Numbered from the stretch's first letter, positions 7,461-17,250 are shown. The stretch: 55,055 bases of DNA from Flavobacteriaceae bacterium (GCA_017858055.1 JAFMCA010000011.1:1-55055), one strand, 5' to 3'. Numbers and translations are program-made. Notes: a model not told the origin generated them from the letters alone.

Positions 7461-8810
7461 TTATTTCTTGGCGGCATTACTTTGAGCAAGTTTTAAAGCG
7501 TTGGTTGTTAAATAGTACTTACTGAGCATGTTGGTGATTTCCCAATCGGGTATTTTTTGATCTTTATAAAATTGAATAAAACGACGTGTGACTTGAGCAA
7601 AGTGCGCCTCGTGTCCTTCACGCAAGGACTCAGGGATATGGATACGCCAACGAGAATCAAGTTTTTCAAGCGTAATACCAGCATAGGTTTTAGACAATGC
7701 CTCAATAGCATCTGAAAGAGCATATTCATCAAAGGAATCGGTTGGATTTACATAAAGTGTAGGCACGTAATTTTCAAAGGCACCTTGGACAATTTCTAAA
7801 TTTGCTTTTGAACCCCTCATGATCGAATAATGCGTATCTCCAGTTCCTGTAGGAGCTTCAAAATTCCAAAGAACTTCTACTTTAGCGTGATGTCCCTTTA
7901 GGGTATAATTCATTGCTCCATTAGCATAAACTCGGAGGGTATCTTCTTCGATATAGGGAGATAAATAATCGGGATATTCCGATAAACCCGTAACCTGTTT
8001 AAAGTCATTTGGACTTAATTTTGTGGGCCATCGTTGAACACTTACCAGCTTAAGGTCTTCTTTCTCTATGGGTTGATTTGGGAAACATTCCCAAAAAGTG
8101 AGATCTACCAAATGCGCACTTACATCTACCAGACCTTCTCCTTGTTGTGTGGTGTCAAAGAACCAAGCGGGACGGATAAGTGGTTTGCCAGAGACTTCTT
8201 TGGCGTAATGATGTACGGAGGATTTTACTATCGCAGGAGCGTTTTCGTTCCCCTCTACCAGAGTTCCAAAGACGGTTTTCATTTGAGAAAGTTCTTTTTG
8301 AAGAACTGTAGTGATTTCAGAACGTTCGGTCATGATATCGTAAAGGAGTAAATTCTTTTCCTGAGCAATGAGAAAAGCCTTTTCTAAGGCTTTATATTCC
8401 TCGGGATGAATTACCATAGGTTTGTCTGCATAGACATGAAAGCCATTTTCAATAGCATTGAGGATGTATTCGGTTTTCTTTTTATTGTTTCCCGAAAGCA
8501 TGACTACTGAACCTTTTGCTTCCTTTTTAAAACGCTCATAAAAATCTTCTTTATCGTAAACTACCGATTTCCATGAAGTTGGATTTTCATCACGCTGGTT
8601 ATAGGCTTCTATTCGGTTTAGATGTAAATCCAAATCAGCACTGGACGTTCCATAAACGTGAACCTCGGGATTAATTTCAGGATACATTGTTTTTTGGACT
8701 AAAGCAGCATGAAAATGTCCAGGATCCAAAGTTATCCATTGAATTCTCTTTTCTGGAGAGGAACAAGCAGACCAAAGAAGGATAAGGAAAACGAAACTAT
8801 ATTTTTTCAT
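7461..8810 (-). CDS. Gfo/Idh/MocA-like lipoprotein with 'putative oxidoreductase C-terminal' domain
   Basis: 449 residues. The N-terminus MKKYSFVFLILLWSACSSP looks like a Sec lipoprotein signal. The Rossmann start reads WITLDPGHFHAALVQ in place of the usual GxGxxG, and the later ADKPMVI near residue 133 corresponds to the EKP motif. A segment with His (VSAHLVDLTFW) precedes the C-terminal domain. Proteins of this pattern are common in Bacteroidota and are named for a 'putative oxidoreductase C-terminal domain'. Without the glycine-rich loop, nucleotide binding is doubtful. The stop codon overlaps by one base the start of nothing downstream; its own start overlaps the stop of the upstream Tat Gfo gene (TAATG), indicating translational coupling with it. 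Confidence 0.8.
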   Translation of the reverse strand: MKKYSFVFLILLWSACSSPEKRIQWITLDPGHFHAALVQKTMYPEINPEVHVYGTSSADLDLHLNRIEAYNQRDENPTSWKSVVYDKEDFYERFKKEAKGSVVMLSGNNKKKTEYILNAIENGFHVYADKPMVIHPEEYKALEKAFLIAQEKNLLLYDIMTERSEITTVLQKELSQMKTVFGTLVEGNENAPAIVKSSVHHYAKEVSGKPLIRPAWFFDTTQQGEGLVDVSAHLVDLTFWECFPNQPIEKEDLKLVSVQRWPTKLSPNDFKQVTGLSEYPDYLSPYIEEDTLRVYANGAMNYTLKGHHAKVEVLWNFEAPTGTGDTHYSIMRGSKANLEIVQGAFENYVPTLYVNPTDSFDEYALSDAIEALSKTYAGITLEKLDSRWRIHIPESLREGHEAHFAQVTRRFIQFYKDQKIPDWEITNMLSKYYLTTNALKLAQSNAAKK

Positions 8811-10192
8811 TAGTATTGAATATTCGCTGTGCCATATGGGGCTCTTTGAGGTCGACTCAAATAGCTGTTTGCTTCTGCATCATTGAGGAAAAGCTCTGCT
8901 TTAGGATCCCAATTTAATTTTCTTGGGAGCTTCATAGCGACATGGCTGATTAAACATACCGAACAGGCTCGGTGTCCAATTTCAACTGGAGAGATGGGTT
9001 CTTCACCACTTTTGATACAATCCAGCCAGTTACCGTGTTGCTCTTTACTTTCGTATAGGTGAATTTCATTGGGTCCTATTACAGATTCTAAAATCCGTGG
9101 ATCACTTGCGTCTAAGGATTTCACACCATTTCTTTCAGGAATAGGATCTGAGGGCGTAGCTCTGTACGCTCCGCGCGTCACAAAGATCCATCCTTCTTCC
9201 CCTTCATATCGAATTCCATTAGGGAATCCTCCGCTAGTAAACATGGTGATCCCATTTTGATATTCTGCTTTCACCATAAAATCTCCATGAACGTCCCAAC
9301 TTCCATATTTTGGGAATTGAGCAACTGCTTCAACACTTATTGGTCCAGTATATTCGGTATTCATTCCCCATGCTGCTGAATCAAAATGATGTTGTCCCCA
9401 TCCAGTAATCATACCAGCTCCAAACTGTTCTTTGCGTAACCAACCGGGACGGTCGTATCCTACTTTAGGATGCACTAACATTTCAGAGTATTCCATCTCG
9501 GGAGTAGATCCTAACCAAGCATCATAATTTAAGGCTGCTGGAATGGCTTCAGTTTGGGCAATTGGACCTGAGGGGTCACCCGGGAGTCCTACCTTAACCG
9601 TATGAATTTTTCCAATTCTTCCATTACGGACGAGTTCTGCTGCATACCTGAACTGAGGTGAGGAACGCTGCTGAGTACCAACTTGAAAAGTAACTTTTTG
9701 TTCCTGAACTATCGAACTTAAAAGTCTTCCCTCTTGGACGGTTAATGAGGTGGGTTTTTGTAAATACACATGTTTTTTGGCAAGAACCGCTTCTATGGCA
9801 GGTTGAGCATGCCAGTGGTCAGGTGTACTGATGATAACAGCGTCAATATCTTTGTGAGCGATCAACTCTTGATAATTATCAAACATTTTGGTGTCCACTT
9901 TTTGCCCTTTTTCTTGGTAAAAAGAATCCACAAGTACTTTTCCGTCTTTTAATCGATTTTGATCCAAGTCGCAAACGGCAACCATTTGAGCGCTTTCGTG
10001 TTGCATGGTTCCGGGCATATCATGCACTCTAGCGATTCTACCACAACCGATTTGTCCTATCTGAATCCGATTACTCGGTGCGTTTTTTCCAAAAACAGAG
10101 GAAGGAACTATCGTGGGGATTGCAGCTGCGGCAAAAGCTGTTGTGGATGTTTTTTTAATGAAGGAGCGACGATTAAGTGTATTATTTTTCAT
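8810..10192 (-). CDS. Gfo/Idh/MocA-family oxidoreductase, Tat-exported
   Basis: 460 residues. RRSFIKK at residues 8-14 followed by a hydrophobic Ala-rich stretch is a Tat signal, so the protein is folded with cofactor in the cytoplasm and then moved to the periplasm. IGQIGCGRIARVHD is the dinucleotide-binding motif, LQKPTSL near residue 144 stands at the EKP position with Gln for Glu, and GWGQHHFDSAAWGM holds the conserved His/Asp of the active site. The C-terminal half has the bacterial-type Gfo/Idh/MocA extension. Members oxidise or reduce sugar carbonyls with NAD(P). It lies 12 bp after the DUF6807 gene and is coupled to the following lipoprotein. Sugar specificity is unknown. Confidence 0.88.
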   Translation of the reverse strand: MKNNTLNRRSFIKKTSTTAFAAAAIPTIVPSSVFGKNAPSNRIQIGQIGCGRIARVHDMPGTMQHESAQMVAVCDLDQNRLKDGKVLVDSFYQEKGQKVDTKMFDNYQELIAHKDIDAVIISTPDHWHAQPAIEAVLAKKHVYLQKPTSLTVQEGRLLSSIVQEQKVTFQVGTQQRSSPQFRYAAELVRNGRIGKIHTVKVGLPGDPSGPIAQTEAIPAALNYDAWLGSTPEMEYSEMLVHPKVGYDRPGWLRKEQFGAGMITGWGQHHFDSAAWGMNTEYTGPISVEAVAQFPKYGSWDVHGDFMVKAEYQNGITMFTSGGFPNGIRYEGEEGWIFVTRGAYRATPSDPIPERNGVKSLDASDPRILESVIGPNEIHLYESKEQHGNWLDCIKSGEEPISPVEIGHRACSVCLISHVAMKLPRKLNWDPKAELFLNDAEANSYLSRPQRAPYGTANIQY

Positions 10193-10204
10193 GAGAATAA
10201 GGTT

Positions 10205-11392
10205 TTATTTTAGAGTATAAACTAATGGTTTTGCAAATTGTTTCCAAGCTTCTTCGGCAGATGATTCATCCATAGTTCCATCGAATACCAGTAGACGATA
10301 TTGCAAAACGTATTCTTCCCCTGGATGAAAAGTCCAGTCCGTATTTTTAGTAGTGGCAAAATTGACAAACAAATCCCCTCTGCCGTACTGATCCTCTGGC
10401 CAAACCCGAAGGGGTTCGGGATGGTTATAATTTTCTGGATGAGAAAGCATGAGAGCACCACCACGACCCTCGTCCAGTTTTCCTTCTACAATACACCATC
10501 GAGCCGTACTTCCATCAGCATTTTTTCGAGTGTTCCCTTCTGAACTGAGTACTCTGCTGTTTTGGTTGTCCCATTCCTCTGTGGTTCTCCATCCAAATCC
10601 ACCATAGCGGTATTCTATGATGTTGAATGCTTCATCCGTAGCACATTGGTAAGTAATTTTAATATCCAAAAGGTATTGGTGATTGTCTATTGGGATGACT
10701 TTAATTTGTTGATTTTCGTTAAGGGCAATTTTTTCCTCTTCGCCTTTCAGTACTACATGTTCATGTAAAACCTCAAATTCACCAAATACGGGTCCAGTAT
10801 TTTTTTCTAAAAGTTTAGCAAATCGAACCGTTCCTTGTTTGGATCGGAGATTCCAAAAATCTAAAGTATCGCCTTCGAAAACAGTATGTGTCCAAGGATT
10901 CCAGATGCCGTAGTGATGGTAATGATCTTCAGGTTGAATTTGAGTTAGGCGTTTCCCTTTTGGAGTATTAACAGGGTGTAAGTACCCACTGCGTTTATAA
11001 GCAGGGTCAACCCCTTCAGGAACGTCTTGAACAGCCATTTGATACCCTACAACTTTGGTATTGTTTTGATAGATTTCCAGCTGACCTTCATTTTCCATCA
11101 TTTGAATGGGTTCCATTATAGAAGCGGTTTCTAGAACAATAGAATATTCTGCGTTTTCAGCAGGAGTTTTCCAATAAATCATGGATCCATCAATTTGAAA
11201 AGGGATTTCACTTTTTCCCTCCGAAGTCTGAGCGATAAGTTTAAAAGGTGTAGTCTTAAGTTTTTCAGTTAATTCCATACTAGCGATCACATTCGCTTGA
11301 GCGGTTGTTTCCGTGGTAAGTTTGAACTCGCTCTGACCACAAGACCATAGGCTCATAACTAAGGTGAGTAAAAATAAAATTCTATATTTCAT
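10205..11392 (-). CDS. DUF6807 (PmoA-like) lipoprotein
   Basis: 395 residues with a lipoprotein signal (MKYRILFLLTLVMSLWSC). The segment DHYHHYGIWNPWTHTVF and the following DTLDFWNLRSKQGTV mark the DUF6807 family, often labelled PmoA-like; that label does not indicate a methane monooxygenase. The His-rich block could bind a metal. No activity is known to me. Its start overlaps by 4 bp (ATGA) the stop of the Gfo/Idh/MocA gene upstream, and a Tat Gfo/Idh/MocA gene follows 12 bp downstream. The same DUF6807-Gfo/Idh/MocA pairing recurs at 28025-30442, which suggests that the two families work together on one substrate class in the periplasm. Confidence 0.82.
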   Translation of the reverse strand: MKYRILFLLTLVMSLWSCGQSEFKLTTETTAQANVIASMELTEKLKTTPFKLIAQTSEGKSEIPFQIDGSMIYWKTPAENAEYSIVLETASIMEPIQMMENEGQLEIYQNNTKVVGYQMAVQDVPEGVDPAYKRSGYLHPVNTPKGKRLTQIQPEDHYHHYGIWNPWTHTVFEGDTLDFWNLRSKQGTVRFAKLLEKNTGPVFGEFEVLHEHVVLKGEEEKIALNENQQIKVIPIDNHQYLLDIKITYQCATDEAFNIIEYRYGGFGWRTTEEWDNQNSRVLSSEGNTRKNADGSTARWCIVEGKLDEGRGGALMLSHPENYNHPEPLRVWPEDQYGRGDLFVNFATTKNTDWTFHPGEEYVLQYRLLVFDGTMDESSAEEAWKQFAKPLVYTLK

Positions 11393-12408
11393 AAGGTTTC
11401 TATTTTGATTATTTGTTTTGTTTTAGAAGCTTGATAAATAGCCTGTATAAGCGCAACTGATTTCCGAGCTTCTAAAGCACTAACTAAAGGTTGCTTGTCT
11501 TGATCGATCGCTTCTATAAAGTTATTTAAAATTGATTGATGCAGCGCTATACTATTTAATTTTGAACTGTTATTTGCCTGATTTGCTTGAGGTTTCTCTT
11601 TAGGTCTCCATTCTGGAAGACTACACGAATGAATCTGACCTGCTTCAAAGACCATATTTCCTTTGCTTCCATAAACGGAAATAGATTCTGGAAAACCCGG
11701 ATAGAGTGAAGTTCCGGCGCTTAAAGTTCCTAAAGCTCCATTTTGAAATTCAAAATGAGCTACCGCAAGATCTTCTCCTTCAATGGGTCTTGTTTTGGTC
11801 GCTACAAGTGCGCCAACTGTGGAGACCTCTCCCATTAAATCGAGGAGCAGATCTAAAGTGTGGATACCCTGATTCATCAGAGCAGCACCACCGTCCAATT
11901 CTAGAGTACCCCTCCATGGATTACTTTTGTAGTAGTCCTCGTCCCGATACCAATTGATTTGTGTGTTTACAAGTAAAAGTTTTCCGAGTTTACCGGATTG
12001 AATGAAATCTTTGAATTCCCTGTAGGCAGGATTCATCCGGTTTTGAAAAACGACCCCTAGTTTGAGTTTTGATTTATGGAGGGTTTGAATAAGGGAATCA
12101 ATTTTAGATAGAGTAGTTTCTAGTGGTTTTTCACAGAGTACATGTTTACCGTGACTTAAAGCTCTTATCGAACTCTCTCCATGAAGTCCACTTTCATTAC
12201 AAACGCAAACCGCATTGAGATTGGGTTGTGCGAAGAAAGCACTGGAGTCTGTAAACACTTCGGTTTTGTAAGTGGATGCGAACTCTTTTGCGCGTTTTCC
12301 ATTTCGAGTAAGAATCCCACAGAGATAAGCATTGGATTGTTCAAGGATACAGGATGCATGTATTTTAGCAATTGATCCACTTCCAACGATGCCTATACCT
12401 AATTTCAT
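11389..12408 (-). CDS. Gfo/Idh/MocA-family oxidoreductase, cytoplasmic
   Basis: 339 residues without a signal peptide. GIVGSGSIAKIHA (residues 5-17) is the nucleotide-binding motif, HVLCEKPLETT near residue 93 is a complete EKP motif, and NQGIHTLDLLLDLMG holds the catalytic-region His and Asp. Length and layout are those of standard NAD(P)-dependent sugar dehydrogenases such as myo-inositol or glucose-fructose oxidoreductase relatives. It is the only Gfo/Idh/MocA protein in the window without an export signal, so it probably handles an imported monomer. It lies 2 bp after uxaA and overlaps the DUF6807 gene by 4 bp. Confidence 0.88.
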   Translation of the reverse strand: MKLGIGIVGSGSIAKIHASCILEQSNAYLCGILTRNGKRAKEFASTYKTEVFTDSSAFFAQPNLNAVCVCNESGLHGESSIRALSHGKHVLCEKPLETTLSKIDSLIQTLHKSKLKLGVVFQNRMNPAYREFKDFIQSGKLGKLLLVNTQINWYRDEDYYKSNPWRGTLELDGGAALMNQGIHTLDLLLDLMGEVSTVGALVATKTRPIEGEDLAVAHFEFQNGALGTLSAGTSLYPGFPESISVYGSKGNMVFEAGQIHSCSLPEWRPKEKPQANQANNSSKLNSIALHQSILNNFIEAIDQDKQPLVSALEARKSVALIQAIYQASKTKQIIKIETL

Positions 12409-12410
12409 AC

Positions 12411-14036
12411 TTAAAGGGAAACTCCTCTTTTCCAGGGAATAAAATCGTGTTGTTTTAGCTGAACTGCTTTGGGAATTTCATCCCCACTTGCCACAGCAAT
12501 TATATATTCTAGCAAATCTTCTCCAACTTCTTCCAGACTTCTTTTTTCAGTAATTATGGTACCACAATCAAAATCGATGATGTCATTCATTTTTTGGGTC
12601 AAAATACTGTTGGAACTCACTTTGATGACAGGAGTGATTGGATTTCCTGTAGGGGTACCTAAGCCTGTTGTAAAGAGGATAATATTTGCACCCGAACCGG
12701 CTAATGCAGTGGTACTCTCTACGTCATTTCCTGGGGTACACAATAAGGAAACACCATCCGTATTTGCGTATTCTGTATAATCCAACACTTCACGAATTGG
12801 TGCATTCCCCGATTTTTTTGCCGCTCCTGCAGATTTCATAGCGTCTGTAATTAATCCATCTTTTATGTTTCCGGGTGAAGGATTCATGTCAAAACCAGAA
12901 CCCACTTTTTCTGCAGCATTTTCATATTGTTTCATTAAGCTTAAAAACTTTTGAGCGAGTGCATCGGAGGTGCATCGGTTGACAAGTTCTTGTTCAACAC
13001 CAGCCAATTCTGGAAATTCCGCGAGTATGGTTTTTCCCCCTAAAGCGGATAAAATATCAGAGACTTGACCTAGAGTAGGGTTGGCCGTGATTCCTGAAAA
13101 TCCATCGGAGCCTCCACACTCTAATCCAATGGTTAATTTGGATAAAGGTGAAGGAGTTCGTTTAATTTCATTGGCCTTTTGGATTTCTTCAAAAGATTGT
13201 GAGATTATTTTAGATAAAAACGCATCTACTGTTCCTTCTGTTTGTTGATCAAAAATTAAAACGGGTTTTTCATTTCCTTTTTGTAAATCGGAAAGGGCTT
13301 CCTTAAATACAGAAATTTCAAGGTTTTGGCATCCTAAACTCAAAACGGTAGCACCGGCTACATTGGGGTTATTAACGTAACCTGCCAATAATCTTGCTAA
13401 CGATTGTGCGTCCTGTCTTGTTCCACCACAACCCCCTTGATGGGTCAGAAAGCGAACTTTGATATTATCGTAGGGATTTGCTTTATGTGCTACTTTTTCT
13501 ATTGGACTGTTCCGTTCCGTATTCCCTTGAACAAGTTGGCTAAGCAATTGTTGTAAAGGCTCTTTTTCAGGGGGATTAAATTCTTTTTCAAAGATTACTT
13601 TTAGCTTTTCAATATTTCGATTTTCACAAAACACCAGAGGGAAAAACAACCAAATGTTCTCTGTACCAACTTGACCATCAGGGCGTGGATAGCCCATAAA
13701 AGTTCTTTTCTCCCACTTCGTGGTATCAGGAGCAGTCCATTCCCATGGAGCTGTTTTACCTTCTACCTTTTGAATTTTATGTTTAACGTTTTCAGTGGTT
13801 AATACACCACCTTGAGGGATGGTTACGAGGGCTTCACCGACAAGAACTCCGTACATATAGATGGGATCGCTCGGTTGAAATTCGACCAATGCAAATTTGT
13901 GTTTCAAAGGAATGGGGTCAACTAAATCAAAAGAAACGTTTTCCAATTGAATAGTGTAGCCTTTTTTCAGGTTATCCAAAGCAACAACAACGTTGTCTTT
14001 TGGATGAATTTTTAATATCGGAGCTCTAGAATTCAT
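12411..14036 (-). CDS. uxaA: Altronate dehydratase
   Basis: 541 residues. The N-terminal 95 residues form a SAF domain (IHPKDNVVVALDNLKKGYTI) and the rest is the D-galactarate/altronate dehydratase core with MGYPRPDGQVGTENIW, THQGGCGGTRQDA and LECGGSDGFSGITANP. It converts D-altronate to 2-keto-3-deoxy-gluconate in the cytoplasm, an iron-dependent reaction in the family. A full-length protein with both domains fused is usual in Bacteroidota. The start codon overlaps by 4 bp the uxaB stop, so the two consecutive pathway steps are translationally coupled. Confidence 0.96.
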   Translation of the reverse strand: MNSRAPILKIHPKDNVVVALDNLKKGYTIQLENVSFDLVDPIPLKHKFALVEFQPSDPIYMYGVLVGEALVTIPQGGVLTTENVKHKIQKVEGKTAPWEWTAPDTTKWEKRTFMGYPRPDGQVGTENIWLFFPLVFCENRNIEKLKVIFEKEFNPPEKEPLQQLLSQLVQGNTERNSPIEKVAHKANPYDNIKVRFLTHQGGCGGTRQDAQSLARLLAGYVNNPNVAGATVLSLGCQNLEISVFKEALSDLQKGNEKPVLIFDQQTEGTVDAFLSKIISQSFEEIQKANEIKRTPSPLSKLTIGLECGGSDGFSGITANPTLGQVSDILSALGGKTILAEFPELAGVEQELVNRCTSDALAQKFLSLMKQYENAAEKVGSGFDMNPSPGNIKDGLITDAMKSAGAAKKSGNAPIREVLDYTEYANTDGVSLLCTPGNDVESTTALAGSGANIILFTTGLGTPTGNPITPVIKVSSNSILTQKMNDIIDFDCGTIITEKRSLEEVGEDLLEYIIAVASGDEIPKAVQLKQHDFIPWKRGVSL

Positions 14037-15481
14037 TGATTTTTAAGGTGTTTATAATAGGAACTTTCGATATCATTTTGTTCAAAATCATTGAGTACCG
14101 CAGTCAGTTGGTCAGCTAATTTCGGAATTTCATTCAGATTCTGATCCCAAGAGGCGTGATCTGCTAAGATCTCTTTTACCCGCTCTCCCGTGGATTCGAT
14201 TTTCCAAAAGTTTTTGTATTTCATAACCACATTGGCATCATCTTGAACAGGAAGTTGTTTTCCTTTCCATTCTCCTTGATAAAATTTAATAAGACAGGCA
14301 AATGAGAATACTAAATTAGGGGGTAGTGTATTTGTTTTCTCAAAAAAAGAAAGTAGGCTAGGGAGTACCCGTACTTTAAACTTTGCAATGGAATTAAGTG
14401 CAATACTTGCCAAATAGTGGTTGATAAAAGGATTTTTGAACCGATCAAAAACAGCTTCTGTAAATTGTTTTAAGACGGTTTGATCCATTGCCAAAGTGGG
14501 TGCAATTTCATTTCTGACGGTTTGTTCAAGGAAATGTTGCGTAAATTCAGATTTGAATAAATCACTTACCGTTTGATGACCGTATAAAAGTGCCAAAGGT
14601 ACCGTGGAGGTATGTGCGCCGTTTAAAATTCGAACTTTCTGAGTTCTAAAGGGCTGTAAATCCTCGACAACTTTGATGTCTAAATCAATTTGATCGAGAT
14701 GTAATTTCGATTTTAATTGATCATTCCCTTCAATTACCCATAAAAAAAAGGGTTCTGCGGTAACGAGTAGGGTGTCCTTATAGTCCAATTGCTCCTCATA
14801 AAAGGCCAAATTTTCTCTAGGATAGCCGGGCACAATTCGATCCACGAGGGTATTGCAAAAAGTGTTTGCTGTTTCAATCCACTGAATAAACGAGGCTCCT
14901 AAATTCCAAAGGTGCGCATAATCCAACACGGTTTTCTTTAATGTGTCGGCATTGTAATTGATCAACTCGCAGGGTAAAATATGCAAACCAGAGGCATCGC
15001 TTCCGTTAAAGTGAGTAAATCGTTCCCAGAGGAGTCGAGTAAGTTTTGCGGGAAAACTGCTTGGGGGACGATCACTAAACTGATCCGAAGCTACAAATTG
15101 AATACCAGCCTCTGTAGTATTTGAAAAAATAAATTCCAAATCGGGAAGTTTTCCCAATTCAAGAAAAGCAGCAAAATCGACATAGGGATTGTTCGTTTTA
15201 ACAATCGTTTGAATCAGCTTTTTCTCTTGGATTTGTTTTGTATTCTGAAGCCCATTTAAAAATAAGGTATATGCTCCTCCTTGACTTTCCAGTTGGCTAA
15301 CCATTCCTTGTTCTATGGGTTGAATGACTGCTATACCGCCATTGTATTGTGCCTTTTGATTGAGTTGATGAACAACCTCCCCTATAAAAGCTCTGAGGAA
15401 ATTTCCTTCCCCAAATTGTAAAATCTTTACAGGAAGTTCACTCTGTTTTACTAATACTTTTTTATCTACTGAATTACTCAT
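14033..15481 (-). CDS. uxaB: Tagaturonate reductase (altronate oxidoreductase)
   Basis: 482 residues of the polyol-specific long-chain dehydrogenase family. ILQFGEGNFLRAF (residues 20-32) is the Rossmann motif, VRILNGAHTSTVPLA contains the catalytic-region NGAH, and KFKVRVLPSLLSF is typical of UxaB. It reduces D-tagaturonate to D-altronate with NADH, between the UxaC and UxaA steps. The gene lies 8 bp after the TRAP permease gene and overlaps uxaA by 4 bp. Length agrees with E. coli UxaB; no odd features seen. Confidence 0.94.
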   Translation of the reverse strand: MSNSVDKKVLVKQSELPVKILQFGEGNFLRAFIGEVVHQLNQKAQYNGGIAVIQPIEQGMVSQLESQGGAYTLFLNGLQNTKQIQEKKLIQTIVKTNNPYVDFAAFLELGKLPDLEFIFSNTTEAGIQFVASDQFSDRPPSSFPAKLTRLLWERFTHFNGSDASGLHILPCELINYNADTLKKTVLDYAHLWNLGASFIQWIETANTFCNTLVDRIVPGYPRENLAFYEEQLDYKDTLLVTAEPFFLWVIEGNDQLKSKLHLDQIDLDIKVVEDLQPFRTQKVRILNGAHTSTVPLALLYGHQTVSDLFKSEFTQHFLEQTVRNEIAPTLAMDQTVLKQFTEAVFDRFKNPFINHYLASIALNSIAKFKVRVLPSLLSFFEKTNTLPPNLVFSFACLIKFYQGEWKGKQLPVQDDANVVMKYKNFWKIESTGERVKEILADHASWDQNLNEIPKLADQLTAVLNDFEQNDIESSYYKHLKNQ

Positions 15482-15489
15482 TTCTATTT

Positions 15490-16785
15490 TTAAAAACCAA
15501 ATTTATGTGGAAGCCAAAGCGTTATTTGAGGGAAAAAGGTTATCAGCATTAAGGCAACAATCATGGCGATAAACAAAGGCATTAATGGCTTGATCACTTT
15601 TTCGATACTCGTCTTTGCAATTCCTATTCCGACGAAAAGTACTGAGCCTACGGGTGGAGTACACAAACCAATACATAAGTTGAGAACCATAATGATTCCG
15701 AATTGAATCGGATCGACTCCCAATGATTTGACTACCGGTAAAAAAATAGGTGTGAAGATTAAAACAGCAGGGGTCATATCCATAAACACCCCAACAAAAA
15801 GAAGTAATAAATTGATTATCAACAAGATGACAACTTTATTGTCGCTGATACTTAGAAGAAGATCGCTTAAACTTTGAGGTATATTTTCATAAGACATGAT
15901 CCAAGACATGCTCATCGATGCAGCAATCAATAGCATTACTACGGCACTAGTTTTTGCAGATTCTAATAAAATTTCAGGGAGGTCTTTGATTCCAATTTCT
16001 TTATAGGCAAACCCTAGCAGTAAGGTATAGATTACGGCTACTGCAGAAGCTTCGGTAGCGGTGAAATAACCCGCAACAATTCCACCAATGACGATAACCA
16101 AAAGCAATAAACTAGGGAAAGCGATAATAAAGGTTTTTAAAACTTGTTTTATACTACTTCGTTTAAAGGTTGGATACCCTTTTCTTTTTGCCCAGATAGC
16201 GGCTACAATCATGAGGAAAAGCCCAGTTAAAATTCCTGGCACATATCCTGCAAGGAAGAGCGCTGCAATGGAGACGCCTCCACTGGCAAGAGAATAAACA
16301 ATCAATACATTACTGGGAGGGATAACCAAACCAATAGTAGCCGAGGTAATATTTACCGCTGCACCGTATTCTTTGTCGTATCCTTCTTTTTCCATTTCGG
16401 GTCCGAGGATACTTCCCATAGCAGAGGCTGAAGCCATAGCTGAACCGGCGATTGCACCCATCAGCATGGCAGAAATAATGTTAATTAAGGCTAAACCACC
16501 CGGTAACGCACCTACTATGGTTTTCGCAAAACTGATTAATCGGTCCGCGATACCTCCATGGGTCATCAGTTGGCCAGAAAGGACGAAAAAGGGGATGGCG
16601 AGTAAAGCAAAACTATCCAATCCCGTTCCCATTCTCTGTGCAATGGTGGTAACTGCTGCTAAACTAGGGATAGAAACTAAGATGGTGAGCAAAGAGGAAA
16701 TGGCGATACTCCAAGCCACGGGAGTTCCTATTGCGATAAAAAAGATAAAACTGAATACGAGAATAAAAACTGGTAATAATTCCAT
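15490..16785 (-). CDS. dctM: TRAP transporter large permease (DctM type)
   Basis: 431 residues, hydrophobic along its length with about twelve predicted membrane segments. MTHGGIADRLISFAKTIVG, GSAMASASAMGSILGPEM and NLCIGLCTPPVGSVLFVG are hallmarks of the DctM/SiaM large subunit that forms the Na+-coupled transport path in the inner membrane. Genes for the small subunit and binding protein lie directly upstream (6 bp, then a 14-bp overlap). Placement among uronate genes makes hexuronates the probable substrate. Confidence 0.95.
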   Translation of the reverse strand: MELLPVFILVFSFIFFIAIGTPVAWSIAISSLLTILVSIPSLAAVTTIAQRMGTGLDSFALLAIPFFVLSGQLMTHGGIADRLISFAKTIVGALPGGLALINIISAMLMGAIAGSAMASASAMGSILGPEMEKEGYDKEYGAAVNITSATIGLVIPPSNVLIVYSLASGGVSIAALFLAGYVPGILTGLFLMIVAAIWAKRKGYPTFKRSSIKQVLKTFIIAFPSLLLLVIVIGGIVAGYFTATEASAVAVIYTLLLGFAYKEIGIKDLPEILLESAKTSAVVMLLIAASMSMSWIMSYENIPQSLSDLLLSISDNKVVILLIINLLLLFVGVFMDMTPAVLIFTPIFLPVVKSLGVDPIQFGIIMVLNLCIGLCTPPVGSVLFVGIGIAKTSIEKVIKPLMPLFIAMIVALMLITFFPQITLWLPHKFGF

Positions 16786-16791
16786 GAGCGG

Positions 16792-17250
16792 TTAGTTCTT
16801 GTTTTGCGTGAGTTTGTAAAAAATAATTAATAGTCCGCTGATGGGGATTATTCCATAGACCACGGCCAATGGAATTTTTAGGGAAGGTGAAAACTGTTCT
16901 AATTTAGCGGTGATATAAACCAATCGGCTCCCTCCAACGAGCATCCCGAAAAAAGCAAAACCGATCACGGAGAGTGTTATGAATCGAGCGATATTTTTTT
17001 GTCGTTTTTCAGAAAACTTTTTTGCAAAAAAATCGATTGCCACATGTTCGTTTTTTCCAGCAACATAGGCTGCCCCTAAAATCCCCAACCAAATCATTAA
17101 ATAACGAGCTAGTTCATCAGTAAATGAACTTGGGGTAGAAGTGAAAAATCGAGTAAAAACTTGCCACAACACATTGATTACCATGACACTGAGGATCAAA
17201 ATAAGTACACGCTCTACGATTTTATCTATTGTTGCTCTAATTGCTTTCAT
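16792..17250 (-). CDS. dctQ: TRAP transporter small permease (DctQ type)
   Basis: 152 residues with four predicted membrane segments. VFTRFFTSTPSSFTDELARY followed by LMIWLGILGAAYVAGKNEHV is the signature of DctQ subunits. It forms the inner-membrane complex with the 431-residue large subunit encoded 6 bp downstream. Its first 14 bases overlap the end of the binding-protein gene, which argues for coupled translation in the order DctP-DctQ-DctM. Confidence 0.93.
   Translation of the reverse strand: MKAIRATIDKIVERVLILILSVMVINVLWQVFTRFFTSTPSSFTDELARYLMIWLGILGAAYVAGKNEHVAIDFFAKKFSEKRQKNIARFITLSVIGFAFFGMLVGGSRLVYITAKLEQFSPSLKIPLAVVYGIIPISGLLIIFYKLTQNKN

Noticed and set aside
10205-11392. Methane monooxygenase subunit (PmoA) role for the DUF6807 proteins
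   Set aside because: The label comes from a family nickname. The proteins are soluble lipoproteins without the membrane segments of particulate methane monooxygenase.
16373-16795. 140-residue plus-strand ORF antisense to dctM
   Set aside because: It lies wholly within a well-supported TRAP permease gene, has a low-complexity Ala/Ile/Pro composition mirroring the hydrophobic codons, and no family features.
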